DNA of 64,000 nt, taken from assembly GCA_947493945.1 (NCBI GenBank), contig CANLSR010000003.1, positions 124,001 to 188,000 on the forward strand, written 5' to 3'. Source of the DNA: an uncultured bacterium (GTDB lineage: Bacteria > Bacteroidota > Rhodothermia > Rhodothermales > Rubricoccaceae). Under the pieces are notes generated by a model that made no database searches, was not told the origin of the DNA, and saw only the letters and a list, made by a program, of their open reading frames with translations. Positions 49,421 to 58,245 of this stretch are shown here, piece after piece (position 1 is the stretch's first letter; the number at the start of each line of letters is the position of its first letter). A program made the position numbers and the translations under genes.

Positions 49421-50665
49421 ATGACGCCCGATCCCTGGTGGGCCTTCGCCCTCGACCCCGCCGTCCGCGCCGACTCAGAGGCGAACCGACTCCGCGACGA
49501 CGCCGGCGGGCCGCTGGTCAACGCGCCCGGCGACGGCGGCCGCCTGGGGCTCGACTACGCCGGCTACCTCGGCCTGACGGACCTGCTCGGCGCCGGCACG
49601 CCGGCCTCGTCGGTGCCGGACGAGCGGGCGTTCGTCATCGTCCACCAGCTGTGCGAGGTCGTGTTTAAGCAGATGACGTTCGACCTCGCCGTGGTCACGG
49701 CGACGTTCGAGCGGCTGCTCGCCCACCCCGACCGCGTGGCGCTGGCGCTGGCCGAGGGCGAGGTGGACGACGAGAGCGCTGCGGCCCGCGTCTGGCGCCC
49801 GGCCATCACCGCCGCCAACCGGCTGAGGCACGCCGCCCAACAGCTGCTCCCGCCCATCATGAAGCTGATGGGCCGCGGTGGCGAGGACGACGTGCTGTTC
49901 TCGCGCGTCGAGTTCGGACACTTCCGCGCCCACCTGGAGCCGTCGAGCGGGTTCCAGGCCGCCCAGCTCCGGCTGATCCAGCGGGCGCTGGGCAAAGGCC
50001 CGCTCTTGGACCTGCGCGTGTTCCCCGGCGACAACTACGGCCGCCACTACACCGGCTCGCCGTGCGGCCACGTGGCCCTGGCCGACCCGATGGTGCTCCA
50101 GAGCGGGGCCGAGATGGCCTCGCCGCCGCCCGACCACCCCGCCGCCCAGGCCGCGCGCCTGGACGACGCCGCCCACGCGCTGCTGGCGGTCGTGCCCGCG
50201 TTGGGCGAGGACCGGCCACCGCCGCCCGCCGTCCGCCGAATCCACGGCGACGACGTCGACCGGGCCGTCGACCGGTTCCGGGCCACGCTCGGCCCCGGGG
50301 CCTCCGCCAGCGGCGCGGCCGGCCGGGCGACCGACGAGTTCCGCGCCGACCTGGAGGCCGCGGCGGCGGCCGAGAACGCCCGGCGCGACGGGCTCGACGC
50401 CGCCCGCCAGGGGGCCTACGCGCTCCAGAGCCGCGCGCCCCGGAGCGCCCTCGCCCACGTCCTGTCACGCATCCAGTCGGTCGACGACGCCCTGCACGGG
50501 CCGTCAGACGGCTCGTTCCTGACGGTCCACCGCCGGACCGTCCGCCGCCACGTCGCCGACGACTCGGGCACGGGCGGCGGCGGGATGCCGTACCTGGTCA
50601 CGAGCCAGCGCTACCTTCTCCCGCTCTTCCCCGCCCTGGTCGCGTACCAGGACCTGGAGCTGTGA
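49421..50665 (+). CDS. Tryptophan 2,3-dioxygenase-family heme protein
   Basis: LDYAGYLGLTDLLGA...DERAFVIVHQLCEVVFKQMTFDL; EPSSGFQAAQLRLIQRALG. Confidence 0.85.
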   Translation: MTPDPWWAFALDPAVRADSEANRLRDDAGGPLVNAPGDGGRLGLDYAGYLGLTDLLGAGTPASSVPDERAFVIVHQLCEVVFKQMTFDLAVVTATFERLLAHPDRVALALAEGEVDDESAAARVWRPAITAANRLRHAAQQLLPPIMKLMGRGGEDDVLFSRVEFGHFRAHLEPSSGFQAAQLRLIQRALGKGPLLDLRVFPGDNYGRHYTGSPCGHVALADPMVLQSGAEMASPPPDHPAAQAARLDDAAHALLAVVPALGEDRPPPPAVRRIHGDDVDRAVDRFRATLGPGASASGAAGRATDEFRADLEAAAAAENARRDGLDAARQGAYALQSRAPRSALAHVLSRIQSVDDALHGPSDGSFLTVHRRTVRRHVADDSGTGGGGMPYLVTSQRYLLPLFPALVAYQDLEL

Positions 50666-51522
50666 CCCGGCTCGTCCCGCTGGCGGTCGCCGCCGCCCTG
50701 CTCCTGGCCGGCTGCGCGGCCGCCCCGCCCGCCGACCGCGGCGGCCTAGACGCCCGGCTCGTCGCGCCGCCCACCGCCGCCGACAGCGCCCGCGACGCGG
50801 CGGCCGTCGAGTCCATCGGCGCCTTGCCGGCCGACCTGTTTTTCGCCGGCCGCTTTACCGCCAACGGCGTCACGCTCCCGTACCGGCTGCTCGCCCCGCC
50901 CCGTCCCGACGCGGGCCAACGCTACCCGCTCGTCGTCGTGTTCCACGGCGCCGGCGAGATCGGGACGGACAACGTCGGCCACCTCGACGCCCTCCCGAAA
51001 ACGTGGGCTCGGGAAGAGATCCGCGAGCGGTTCCCGGCCTACGTGCTGGCGCCCCAGATGCCCGAGCGCTCGGCGCTCTACTCCGGGCCGGCGGGGACGC
51101 CCGGCCGCCACTCGCGTCCCGGCCCCCCGCTCTACACCGCTCTCGCCCTGATCGACTCCCTGCGCACGGGGCTCCCCATCGACGACCGACGGATCTACGC
51201 CGTAGGCTTCTCGATGGGGAGCTCGACAACCTGGAACGCGCTCCGCCTCCGCCCGGACCTGTTCGCCGCGGCGGTCCCCATCGCGGGCGTCCCCAACCCC
51301 GCCTACGTGGAGGAGGTGGCCCGGACGCCCGTCTGGGTCGTCCACGGCAACGCCGACACGGCCAACCCCATCGGCCCGGACCGGGCCATGGTCCAGGCCC
51401 TCGCGGGCCAGCTCGGGGCGGAGGTTCGGTTCTGGGAAGTCGACGGGCTCTACCACGCCGTCCCCCAACGCCTCCTGGCGGGCGACGAGCTTATGACGTG
51501 GCTGTTCGCGCACGAGCGGTGA
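50662..51522 (+). CDS. Alpha/beta-hydrolase lipoprotein (esterase/phospholipase-like), GTG start
   Basis: Lipobox AALLLAGCAAAPP; LVVVFHGAGEIG; IYAVGFSMGSSTTWNAL (GxSxG); WVVHGNADTANP. GTGA overlap with the TDO-like gene. Confidence 0.88.
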   Translation: MTRLVPLAVAAALLLAGCAAAPPADRGGLDARLVAPPTAADSARDAAAVESIGALPADLFFAGRFTANGVTLPYRLLAPPRPDAGQRYPLVVVFHGAGEIGTDNVGHLDALPKTWAREEIRERFPAYVLAPQMPERSALYSGPAGTPGRHSRPGPPLYTALALIDSLRTGLPIDDRRIYAVGFSMGSSTTWNALRLRPDLFAAAVPIAGVPNPAYVEEVARTPVWVVHGNADTANPIGPDRAMVQALAGQLGAEVRFWEVDGLYHAVPQRLLAGDELMTWLFAHER

Positions 51523-51527
51523 GGGCG

Positions 51528-51902
51528 CTAGGCGCCCGCTTCTCGCTCTCGGATCAGGTCGAGGGTCTCGACGGCGTGGCGCAGGTGCGGGATCACGATG
51601 CTGCCGCCGACCACCAGCGCCACGTTGAGCGCGTCCATCATCTCGTCGTCGGCGAAGCCCACCTCGGCGCACTGCTCCAGGTGGTAGTCGATGCAGTCGT
51701 TGCACCGGAGCACGGCCGAGGCCACGAGCCCCAGCAGTTCCTTGGTGCGGCCGTCGAGCGCGCCGTCGCGGTAGGCGGCCGTGTCGAGGTTGAAAAACCG
51801 CTTGACGCCCAGGTGCGCGCCGTCCGCTTCCAGGATGCGGGCGTTCATGCGGGTGCGGTGGGCGTCGAAGCGGTCGAGTCGGGTGTCGCCGGTGGGCTCC
51901 AT
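51528..51902 (-). CDS. Carboxymuconolactone decarboxylase / AhpD-like protein
   Basis: ELLGLVASAVLRCNDCIDYHLEQCAEVGFADDEMMDALNVALVVGGSIVIPHLRHAVETL with CxxC. Confidence 0.88.
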   Translation of the reverse strand: MEPTGDTRLDRFDAHRTRMNARILEADGAHLGVKRFFNLDTAAYRDGALDGRTKELLGLVASAVLRCNDCIDYHLEQCAEVGFADDEMMDALNVALVVGGSIVIPHLRHAVETLDLIREREAGA

Positions 51903-52512
51903 GTCTAGGGCGCCCCGTTCTGGGGCGGAGGTGGCCGCCGAGAAAGCCGCCTGGCGCGAGCGGTTCCGCCGCGTCCGCCAGTCGCTGGCGCCGGCGCGGG
52001 CCGAGGCCAGCGCCCAGATCGGCCGCCGGCTGGCGGAGGTCGTCGGCGAGAGGCTTGGCGGCCCGGCCGACGCGGTGGCCCTGTTCTGGCCGCTGCCGGG
52101 CGAGGTCGACCTCCGCGCCCTGGCCGAGTCGCTCCGGGCGTCCGGCGTGACCGTCGCCCTGCCCGTCGTCGCCGGGCGCCGCCGGCTGGCGTGGCGCGCC
52201 TTCGGGGGCGCCGACGGCCTGGCGCACGGCCCGTGGGGCCTGCGCGAGCCCGCCGAGGACGCCGCCCCGGTCGAGCCGGCCCGGCTGGCGGTGGTCGCCG
52301 TGCCGGGCCTGGCGTTCGGCCGCGACGGGAGCCGGCTGGGCTACGGCGGCGGCTTCTACGACGCGGCCCTGGCGCAGACGCCGGCGCTCCGGGCCGGCGC
52401 GGCGTTCGCGGCGTCCCTCGTCGACGCCGTGCCGTCGGAGCCCCACGACGAGCGACTGGACGCCGTGGTCACCGAGGCCGGGGTCGAGTGGGTCCGGCGC
52501 GGAGGCCCCTAG
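51901..52512 (+). CDS. 5-formyltetrahydrofolate cyclo-ligase family protein (start at 51901 or GTG 51931)
   Basis: EKAAWRERFRRVRQSLAPARAE; FWPLPGEVDLRALAESLRASGVTVALPVV; VPGLAFGRDGSRLGYGGGFYDAAL. Confidence 0.92.
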   Translation: MSRAPRSGAEVAAEKAAWRERFRRVRQSLAPARAEASAQIGRRLAEVVGERLGGPADAVALFWPLPGEVDLRALAESLRASGVTVALPVVAGRRRLAWRAFGGADGLAHGPWGLREPAEDAAPVEPARLAVVAVPGLAFGRDGSRLGYGGGFYDAALAQTPALRAGAAFAASLVDAVPSEPHDERLDAVVTEAGVEWVRRGGP

Positions 52513-52667
52513 GCGCCGGCGGCCGCGCCCGTCGAGGCCCCACGTCCGTCCGGCGGCTCCTGCGCCTCTCCACCCGGTCGGCCCCTGTGCGCACGCGTGT
52601 CCACGCCCTCGGCCGTCGCAACCCAACGCGCGCTCCGCCGTACCCCCGCGTCCCCCTCTGCCCTCCC

Positions 52668-53435
52668 ATGTCGACCCGCTCGCGCCCCCGTTCCCGCTCC
52701 CAGGAGGACGTCTACGACGACGAGTTCGGCTTCGTCTCCGACGACGACATCGCGGCCTTTATGGCCGAGCAGGAGCTGGAGGAGGAGACCGAGGAGAAAA
52801 AGCAGGCCGGCTTCTGGAATCTCCAGACCGCCTCCGGCATGGGGCTCATCGGGCTGGGCGCGCTCTACAGCCTGCAGCTGATCGGCCTGTTCCCGCTGGG
52901 CAGCGCGCTGCTCCAGAACCTGGTCCAGATCCTGCCCATCTTCGCCGCCGTCCTCATCATGCTGACCGGCTTCGGCGTGCTCTCGTGGAGCCCGGCGGCC
53001 CGCCGCCGCGCCAAGGCCCGCAAGCGCGCCGCCCGCCGACGCCGCCAGCGGCGCCGGACCAAGACCGTGGGCCGCCCGCCGACGGACGAGGCGGGCCGCC
53101 GCGCCCAGAGCGCCTTCGACCAGGCCGAGCGCGCCCTGAGCGCCGCCGGGCGCACGGCCAGCCGCGCCGTCGACGAGGCCAAGGCGCGCCGGGCCCAGGC
53201 CCGCCGCGAGGGGCGCCGCCGGCTGCTCAAGGACCGCGAGAACCGGAAGCTCACCGGGCTGGCGGCCGGCATGGCCAACTACTTCGGCCTCGACCCGACC
53301 GTCGTGCGCATCGCGTGGGTCGTCGCGATGGTGTTTACCCAGGGCGCCGCGCTGGTCCCCTACATCGTCCTGTCGATGGTGGTCGGGAACGAGGAGCCCG
53401 ACGACGACCCCATGATCCGCGTCTCGGATGACTAG
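52668..53435 (+). CDS. PspC-domain membrane protein with acidic N-terminus and Arg-rich linker
   Basis: C-terminal RKLTGLAAGMANYFGLDPTVVRIAWVVAMVFTQGAALVPYIVLSMVV; two upstream TM helices; SPAARRRAKARKRAARRRRQRRRTK linker. Confidence 0.88.
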   Translation: MSTRSRPRSRSQEDVYDDEFGFVSDDDIAAFMAEQELEEETEEKKQAGFWNLQTASGMGLIGLGALYSLQLIGLFPLGSALLQNLVQILPIFAAVLIMLTGFGVLSWSPAARRRAKARKRAARRRRQRRRTKTVGRPPTDEAGRRAQSAFDQAERALSAAGRTASRAVDEAKARRAQARREGRRRLLKDRENRKLTGLAAGMANYFGLDPTVVRIAWVVAMVFTQGAALVPYIVLSMVVGNEEPDDDPMIRVSDD

Positions 53436-54153
53436 GCCGCATTCGGTGCGCGTTCTCGTCGCCCTCGCCCTCTTAGCTCTCTCTATCGCCGGGTGCGAGT
53501 GGCCCTCCCACGTGGGCCGTGGCGAGGTGCGTCAGAGCCACTTGGCCCTCCGCAGTTCGCTCAACGCGGTCCCCCGTTGCCTTCCGAGCGACTACGACGT
53601 GGGCCAGGCGCTCGACCAGTGCCGCTACGAGCGGGCCGCCGAACAGCTCGACATCGTCCGCCAGTCGGAGTTGGGCACGGCCAACAACGCCCGTCTCTTC
53701 TCTACTTACCTCGTCACCCACCAATCGGACGCGGCCGTTGCCGCCCTCAACGTCGGACAGACGACGGAGGCCCGAGCTCTCGTCGGGGAGGCCGAGGAGA
53801 CGCTAGGGTCCCTCCGCACCGAGCGTGAGGGCGACCCTCCCACTTGGAGCGACGCGGCCGAGAAGCTGGCGGTCGCCAAAGGCCGGCTCGCCCTCGCGGA
53901 CGGAGACCGAGCTACGGCACGCCGCGAGTTGATCGTCGCTGGACGGGCGCTCGCAGCCCCAACCCAACTCACGTTCGGGCCGAACGTGACGCTGGCCCGC
54001 GACCTTCTGGCGGCGGGAGACACCGCGTCCGTCCTGGCCTACTTCGCCGTCCTCGACTCGACGTGGACTCACGGGATCCCGCAGGTGGCAGGATGGCGAG
54101 ACGCGCTGGACCAGGGCTCGGAGCCGGACTTCGGCGCGAACCTGCTGTACTGA
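53428..54153 (+). CDS. Hypothetical lipoprotein
   Basis: MTRPHSVRVLVALALLALSIAGCEWPS lipobox; overlaps the PspC-like gene by 8 nt. Confidence 0.75.
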   Translation: MTRPHSVRVLVALALLALSIAGCEWPSHVGRGEVRQSHLALRSSLNAVPRCLPSDYDVGQALDQCRYERAAEQLDIVRQSELGTANNARLFSTYLVTHQSDAAVAALNVGQTTEARALVGEAEETLGSLRTEREGDPPTWSDAAEKLAVAKGRLALADGDRATARRELIVAGRALAAPTQLTFGPNVTLARDLLAAGDTASVLAYFAVLDSTWTHGIPQVAGWRDALDQGSEPDFGANLLY

Positions 54154-54176
54154 TCGGCAGGAGACGGGACGCCGCG

Positions 54177-54201
54177 CGCTGGCGGCCGGCCTCCGCCAGC
54201 G
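54177..54201. repeat. Inverted repeat CGCTGGCGG / CCGCCAGCG (9-bp stem, 7-nt loop)
   Basis: 54177-54185 pairs with 54193-54201. Confidence 0.88.
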
Positions 54202-54217
54202 GGGCGGCCGTAAAAGA

Positions 54218-54245
54218 GGGGCCGCCTCCCGGGAGAGGCGGCCCC
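54218..54245. terminator. Hairpin GGGGCCGCCTC / GAGGCGGCCCC between convergent genes
   Basis: Perfect 11-bp stem, 6-nt loop, flanked by taaaaga and aaaat. Confidence 0.8.
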
Positions 54246-54272
54246 AAAATCCAAAGCGGTGCGGAGTCCGGG

Positions 54273-54842
54273 TTACTCGCCCGCGCGCCGCCACGCCTTC
54301 TGGGTGGCCTCGATCGCCTTCTGGCCCACCGTCGGGTCGATGGCCTTGTCCTGGTCCACCAGCTCCTTGGCGACGACGGTGCACACCACCTCCGACAGCT
54401 CGCCGATAATCTCGGTCAGGTCCTTGAGGTTGGCGAGCGCCATCTGGGACAGCTCGTCGTCCTTGAGCGCCAGCGCCGTCGTGTAGAGCATGTGGTAGCT
54501 GATCGCCGCCAGCCCGGTGGCCGTGTACGAGTCGCGGACCATGCGCGAGACCTTGTCCGTCTGGCGGATCTGGTCGTAGAAGCCGGCCGCGACGCCGAGC
54601 GCGCCCAGGACGGCGTCCTTGACGGTCTCCTTGAGGCCGCCGCCGTCCGTCTTCTCGTTGAACGCCTCCAGCTTCGAGACGTGGCCCTGGAGCGTGGTGT
54701 GGAGGGAGGTCAGGACGCGGAGGGCCTCGGGGTACTTCTTGATCTCGTCGGAGCCGACCTGGCGCTCGACGGCCTCAGCGATGTGGGTCTCGACCGAGGC
54801 CATGTCGGTGACGTACGAGTTGATAACAGCAGTGCGATCCAT
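54273..54842 (-). CDS. Hypothetical all-helical protein (possibly ferritin-like/four-helix bundle)
   Basis: MDRTAVINSYVTDMASVETHIAEAVERQVG...; continuous helical segments with Glu/His (SLHTTLQGHVSKLE, DLTEIIGELSEVV). Confidence 0.7.
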   Translation of the reverse strand: MDRTAVINSYVTDMASVETHIAEAVERQVGSDEIKKYPEALRVLTSLHTTLQGHVSKLEAFNEKTDGGGLKETVKDAVLGALGVAAGFYDQIRQTDKVSRMVRDSYTATGLAAISYHMLYTTALALKDDELSQMALANLKDLTEIIGELSEVVCTVVAKELVDQDKAIDPTVGQKAIEATQKAWRRAGE

Positions 54843-54964
54843 GATAGAGCGGGGTGGAAAGGGACTCGTTCGACCCGGCCGGCGGCCCGCTCGTTCCGGG
54901 GGGATCGCGTGGAACCTGTCAATATCCTTTCTACCCACCGGCATAAGGAGAAGCCCGGCGGCGT

Positions 54965-56230
54965 TTACGTGGGCAAACTCCCGGCGACGGCCTCGTGGAG
55001 ATCCGCCGGGCGCAGGTGACGTCGCACGGCCTCGGTCACCTCCCGGGTCGTCAGCTCGTGGACCAGGTCCGGGTAGCGGTCGAGGTAGTCCAGCGCGAAC
55101 CCGCGCTCGGCGTTGACCAGCAGGCGCGCCGCGAGCCCGCCGGTGGTCGCCAGCCCGACGACGTGGAGCCCGGCCAGCGTCGTCTGCGTCTGGCGGAGCG
55201 CCTCGGCCGAGACGCCATCGGCGACGAAGCCCTCGACCTCGGCGCGCGTGGCCGCGACGCCGCGCGCCAGGTTCTCCTGGCTCAACGTGACCTGGATCCG
55301 CACGTGGCCGTCGTGCTCCACCGACGGGCCGCCCAGGCCGGCGCCGATGCCGTAGGTGAGCCCCTGCTCGTCGCGGACGGTCTGCATGAGCCGGCCCGAG
55401 AAGTTGCCGCCCAGCGCGAACACGCCCGCGTAGGCCGCCAGGAAGTCCGGGCTGTCGCGGCGCAAGTCGACGGCGTGGCCGAGGTGGACGTCGAGGTTGC
55501 GGCGGTCCTCCATCGGCACCTCGACGCGGCCGGGCGGCAGCGGCGCCGCGGCCGCGTCGAACGTGGCCGTCCGGCCGGTCGCGGGCCAGCCCCCGAACGC
55601 GTCGGCCACGGCGTCGGCGGTCGCCGGCGACACGTCGCCAACGACCGCCAGCGTGAACCCGTCGGACCCGACGTGGGCCGCGTGGTAGGCCCGGACGGCC
55701 TCGACCGTCACGCCGTCCAACCGCGCTAGCTCGGTCTCGGGCTCGAGCGCGTAGTTGGGGTGCGCCGGCGGGTAGAGGCGCCGGGCGAGCGCGCCGGACG
55801 CCTGGGCCCCCGTCGACTCCAGCGAGCGGCGGACGCCGGCCGTCGCCCGCACCACGGCCTTCTGGATCTCGTCGGCGTCGAGCGCCGGCTGGCGGACCTG
55901 CTCGGCGACGATCGCCAGCACCTCGGCCAAGTCGTCGCGGAGCGCCCGGCCGGAAAAGCCCATCCGCAGGCCGTCGGAGTAGAACGAGACCTGGGCGCCG
56001 CGCCCCTCCAGCTCCTGGGCGATCTCGAAGCGGTCGCGCGCCTGGGTGCCCTTGTCCAGCACGCTCGCCACGATGTCCTGGAGGATGTCGTCGTCGGCGC
56101 CGAAGTCGGGCGCGGTCTGGAACGAGCCCCGGAAGCTGACGACGTCGCGGACGCCGGTCGGGAGCAGCAGCAACCGGGCGGGGCCGGCCGAGGTGTCGGT
56201 GGTGCGGGGGGCGAGGTGGAGGTCGGACAA
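54965..56230 (-). CDS. M16-family peptidase-like subunit lacking the HxxEH motif
   Basis: M16 fold: DRFEIAQELEGRGAQVSFYSDGLRMGFSGRALRDDL; GGNFSGRLMQTVRDEQGLTYGIGAGL; no HxxEH in the N-terminal region. Confidence 0.9.
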   Translation of the reverse strand: MSDLHLAPRTTDTSAGPARLLLLPTGVRDVVSFRGSFQTAPDFGADDDILQDIVASVLDKGTQARDRFEIAQELEGRGAQVSFYSDGLRMGFSGRALRDDLAEVLAIVAEQVRQPALDADEIQKAVVRATAGVRRSLESTGAQASGALARRLYPPAHPNYALEPETELARLDGVTVEAVRAYHAAHVGSDGFTLAVVGDVSPATADAVADAFGGWPATGRTATFDAAAAPLPPGRVEVPMEDRRNLDVHLGHAVDLRRDSPDFLAAYAGVFALGGNFSGRLMQTVRDEQGLTYGIGAGLGGPSVEHDGHVRIQVTLSQENLARGVAATRAEVEGFVADGVSAEALRQTQTTLAGLHVVGLATTGGLAARLLVNAERGFALDYLDRYPDLVHELTTREVTEAVRRHLRPADLHEAVAGSLPT

Positions 56231-56326
56231 AGTCTCTGCGGGGAACGGCGGCCCTACACGCGCGCCCGCTGGCGGTGATCCGCTACCGCCCCAGCCGGGC
56301 CTCCAGCCCGGGCAACCCGGCGGCCG

Positions 56327-57673
56327 TCAAAGGGCCTGCCCCACGTCCGGCACGTACCACCCGACGGTCAGACGGTCGTCGTCCAAGATCTGGGCGGCGG
56401 CGGCCTGGACGTCGGCGGCGGTGACGGCCTCGACGCGGTCGCGGTAGTCGGCGAACAAGGTCCAGTCGCCCACGGCGACGGCCTCGTTGAGCTGGGCCAC
56501 GACGGCGTACGGCCCGTCGCGGCCGAACGCCTCGTCGGCGACCACCTGGCGGCGCGCGCGGGCGAGCTCCTGGTCCGTCACCCCGTCGGCGGCGACGGCC
56601 GCCAGCGCGGCCTTGAGTTCGGCCTCGGCGGTCTCGTGCGTCACGTCGGGCGCCAGCGTCGCATACGCCACGAACAGGCCCGGGTCGCGGAGGCGCGGAA
56701 AGTAGGCCGAGCACGAGGTGGCGAGCCCGCGGTCGGTGAGCGCCCGGTAGAGGCGGCTGCTCTTGCCCGCCGCCAGCACCTGGACCAGCACGTCGAGTGC
56801 GTCGGCGGCCTCGTCGAGCCCGGCCGGCGCCTTGTAGGCCAGCAGGACGGCGCCCAGCTCGCCCGCCTGACGGACCGTCACGCGGCGCTCGCCGCGCTGC
56901 TCGGGCTCGCGCGTGACCGCGGCGTCGAGGGCCCGGTGGACCAGCGGCTCGGGCGCGGCGGGATCCTCCTCGGGTCCGGCGGCGATGGCGCCGAAGTGGC
57001 GGTCGACCACGTCGAGCGCGTCGGCGCGGTCGAACTGGCCGGCGACGGTCGCGGTCGCGTTCTGGGGCCAGTAGTAGGTGTCGTAAAAGTGTCGGAGCCC
57101 GTCGGCCGTGACGGTCTCCACGTCGCTCCGCCACCCGATGACCGGGTGCCCATAGGGATGCGCCTGGAAGGCTGTGGCGTAGGTCGCGTGGAGCAGCTTG
57201 CGCAGAGCCTCGTTCTCGCCCCGGTCCAGCTCGTTGAGCACGACGGTCCGCTCCGAGGCCAGGTCTTCGTCGCGGACGCGGGCGCCTCGCATCCGGTCGG
57301 CCTCGATCTCGACCGCCTTTTCGAGGTGCTCGCTGGGCAGCAGCGCGTAGTAGTTGGTGCGGTCGTACCAGGTGGTGGCGTTGATCTGGCCTCCGACGGC
57401 CTGGAGCGTTTGGAAGACGCTCGTCCCGAGGTCGCGGTTGAAGCGCTCGGAGCCCTTGAACATCAGGTGCTCCAACAGGTGCGTCGCCCCGGTCAGCCCC
57501 GCGCCCTCGTTGCGGCTGCCGACGCGGTAGGTCACCTGGAAGGCCACGACCGGCGCGGCGTCGTCGGGCACCAACAGGACCGACAGCCCGTTGCCGCGGT
57601 GGCGATATTCCTCGGCGCCGCCCGCGGCGTGGACAAACTCGAAGGCGGCATGATCGACAGATTCGGCGGGCAT
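56327..57673 (-). CDS. M16-family zinc peptidase, catalytic subunit
   Basis: GLTGATHLLEHLMFKGSERFN (HxxEH); SERTVVLNELDRGENEA. Confidence 0.95.
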   Translation of the reverse strand: MPAESVDHAAFEFVHAAGGAEEYRHRGNGLSVLLVPDDAAPVVAFQVTYRVGSRNEGAGLTGATHLLEHLMFKGSERFNRDLGTSVFQTLQAVGGQINATTWYDRTNYYALLPSEHLEKAVEIEADRMRGARVRDEDLASERTVVLNELDRGENEALRKLLHATYATAFQAHPYGHPVIGWRSDVETVTADGLRHFYDTYYWPQNATATVAGQFDRADALDVVDRHFGAIAAGPEEDPAAPEPLVHRALDAAVTREPEQRGERRVTVRQAGELGAVLLAYKAPAGLDEAADALDVLVQVLAAGKSSRLYRALTDRGLATSCSAYFPRLRDPGLFVAYATLAPDVTHETAEAELKAALAAVAADGVTDQELARARRQVVADEAFGRDGPYAVVAQLNEAVAVGDWTLFADYRDRVEAVTAADVQAAAAQILDDDRLTVGWYVPDVGQAL

Positions 57674-57808
57674 CGGCGCGGGCGGGGCGGTGGGTCGGGC
57701 GCCCTCGGACGGCCCCGCCCGGTCGGAGATCCCGCCGCCCGACGTGCGAATCGCGCCGGCCAGGCCGTCCACCCCCGCGCCCGCCGCTCCTCATCCCCCG
57801 ACGTTTCC

Positions 57809-58213
57809 ATGCGCCTGTCCCTCCTGTCCCTCGTGCTGCTCCTGGCCGCCGCCGGCTGCCGCGTCGAAACCCGCGACGCCGACGCCCCGCCCGCCGTGTT
57901 GCCCGGCGCCGGGGTGTCGGCCCGCCAGCCGGTCGAGCCCCCCGCCCGTGCCGTGCCGCCTGGAGAGCGCCCCGAGGTGGTGCTCTACGTCACCGAGTGG
58001 TGCCCGTACTGCAAGCAGGCACGGGAGTACATGGATACCGAGGGCGTGCCCCACCGCGTCGTCGACATCGAGGCGAGCGCCGAGAACCAGCGGGAGTACC
58101 AGGCGATGGGCGGCCAGGGCGGCATCCCGCTCGTGGCCGTCGGCCCGGAGACCATCGAGGGCTGGAGCGCCCCGATGGCCCGCCAGATGCTCGACGCGGC
58201 CGGCTACGACTGA
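57809..58213 (+). CDS. Glutaredoxin-like lipoprotein
   Basis: Lipobox LAAAGCRVE; VVLYVTEWCPYCKQAREYMDTEGVPHRVVDIEASAENQREYQAMGGQGGIPLV. Confidence 0.92.
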   Translation: MRLSLLSLVLLLAAAGCRVETRDADAPPAVLPGAGVSARQPVEPPARAVPPGERPEVVLYVTEWCPYCKQAREYMDTEGVPHRVVDIEASAENQREYQAMGGQGGIPLVAVGPETIEGWSAPMARQMLDAAGYD

Positions 58214-58220
58214 CGAGTCT

Positions 58221-58245
58221 CCCGCTGGCGGCGACCGCCAGCGGG
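58221..58245. terminator. Bidirectional hairpin CCCGCTGGCGG-cga-CCGCCAGCGGG between convergent genes
   Basis: Perfect 11-bp stem, 3-nt loop, almost identical to 40942-40966. Confidence 0.85.

Noticed and set aside
49421-52512. Kynurenine-pathway or secondary-metabolite cluster around the TDO-like gene
   Set aside because: Neighbours are an esterase-like lipoprotein, an AhpD-like protein and a folate enzyme; no kynureninase, formamidase or other pathway genes.
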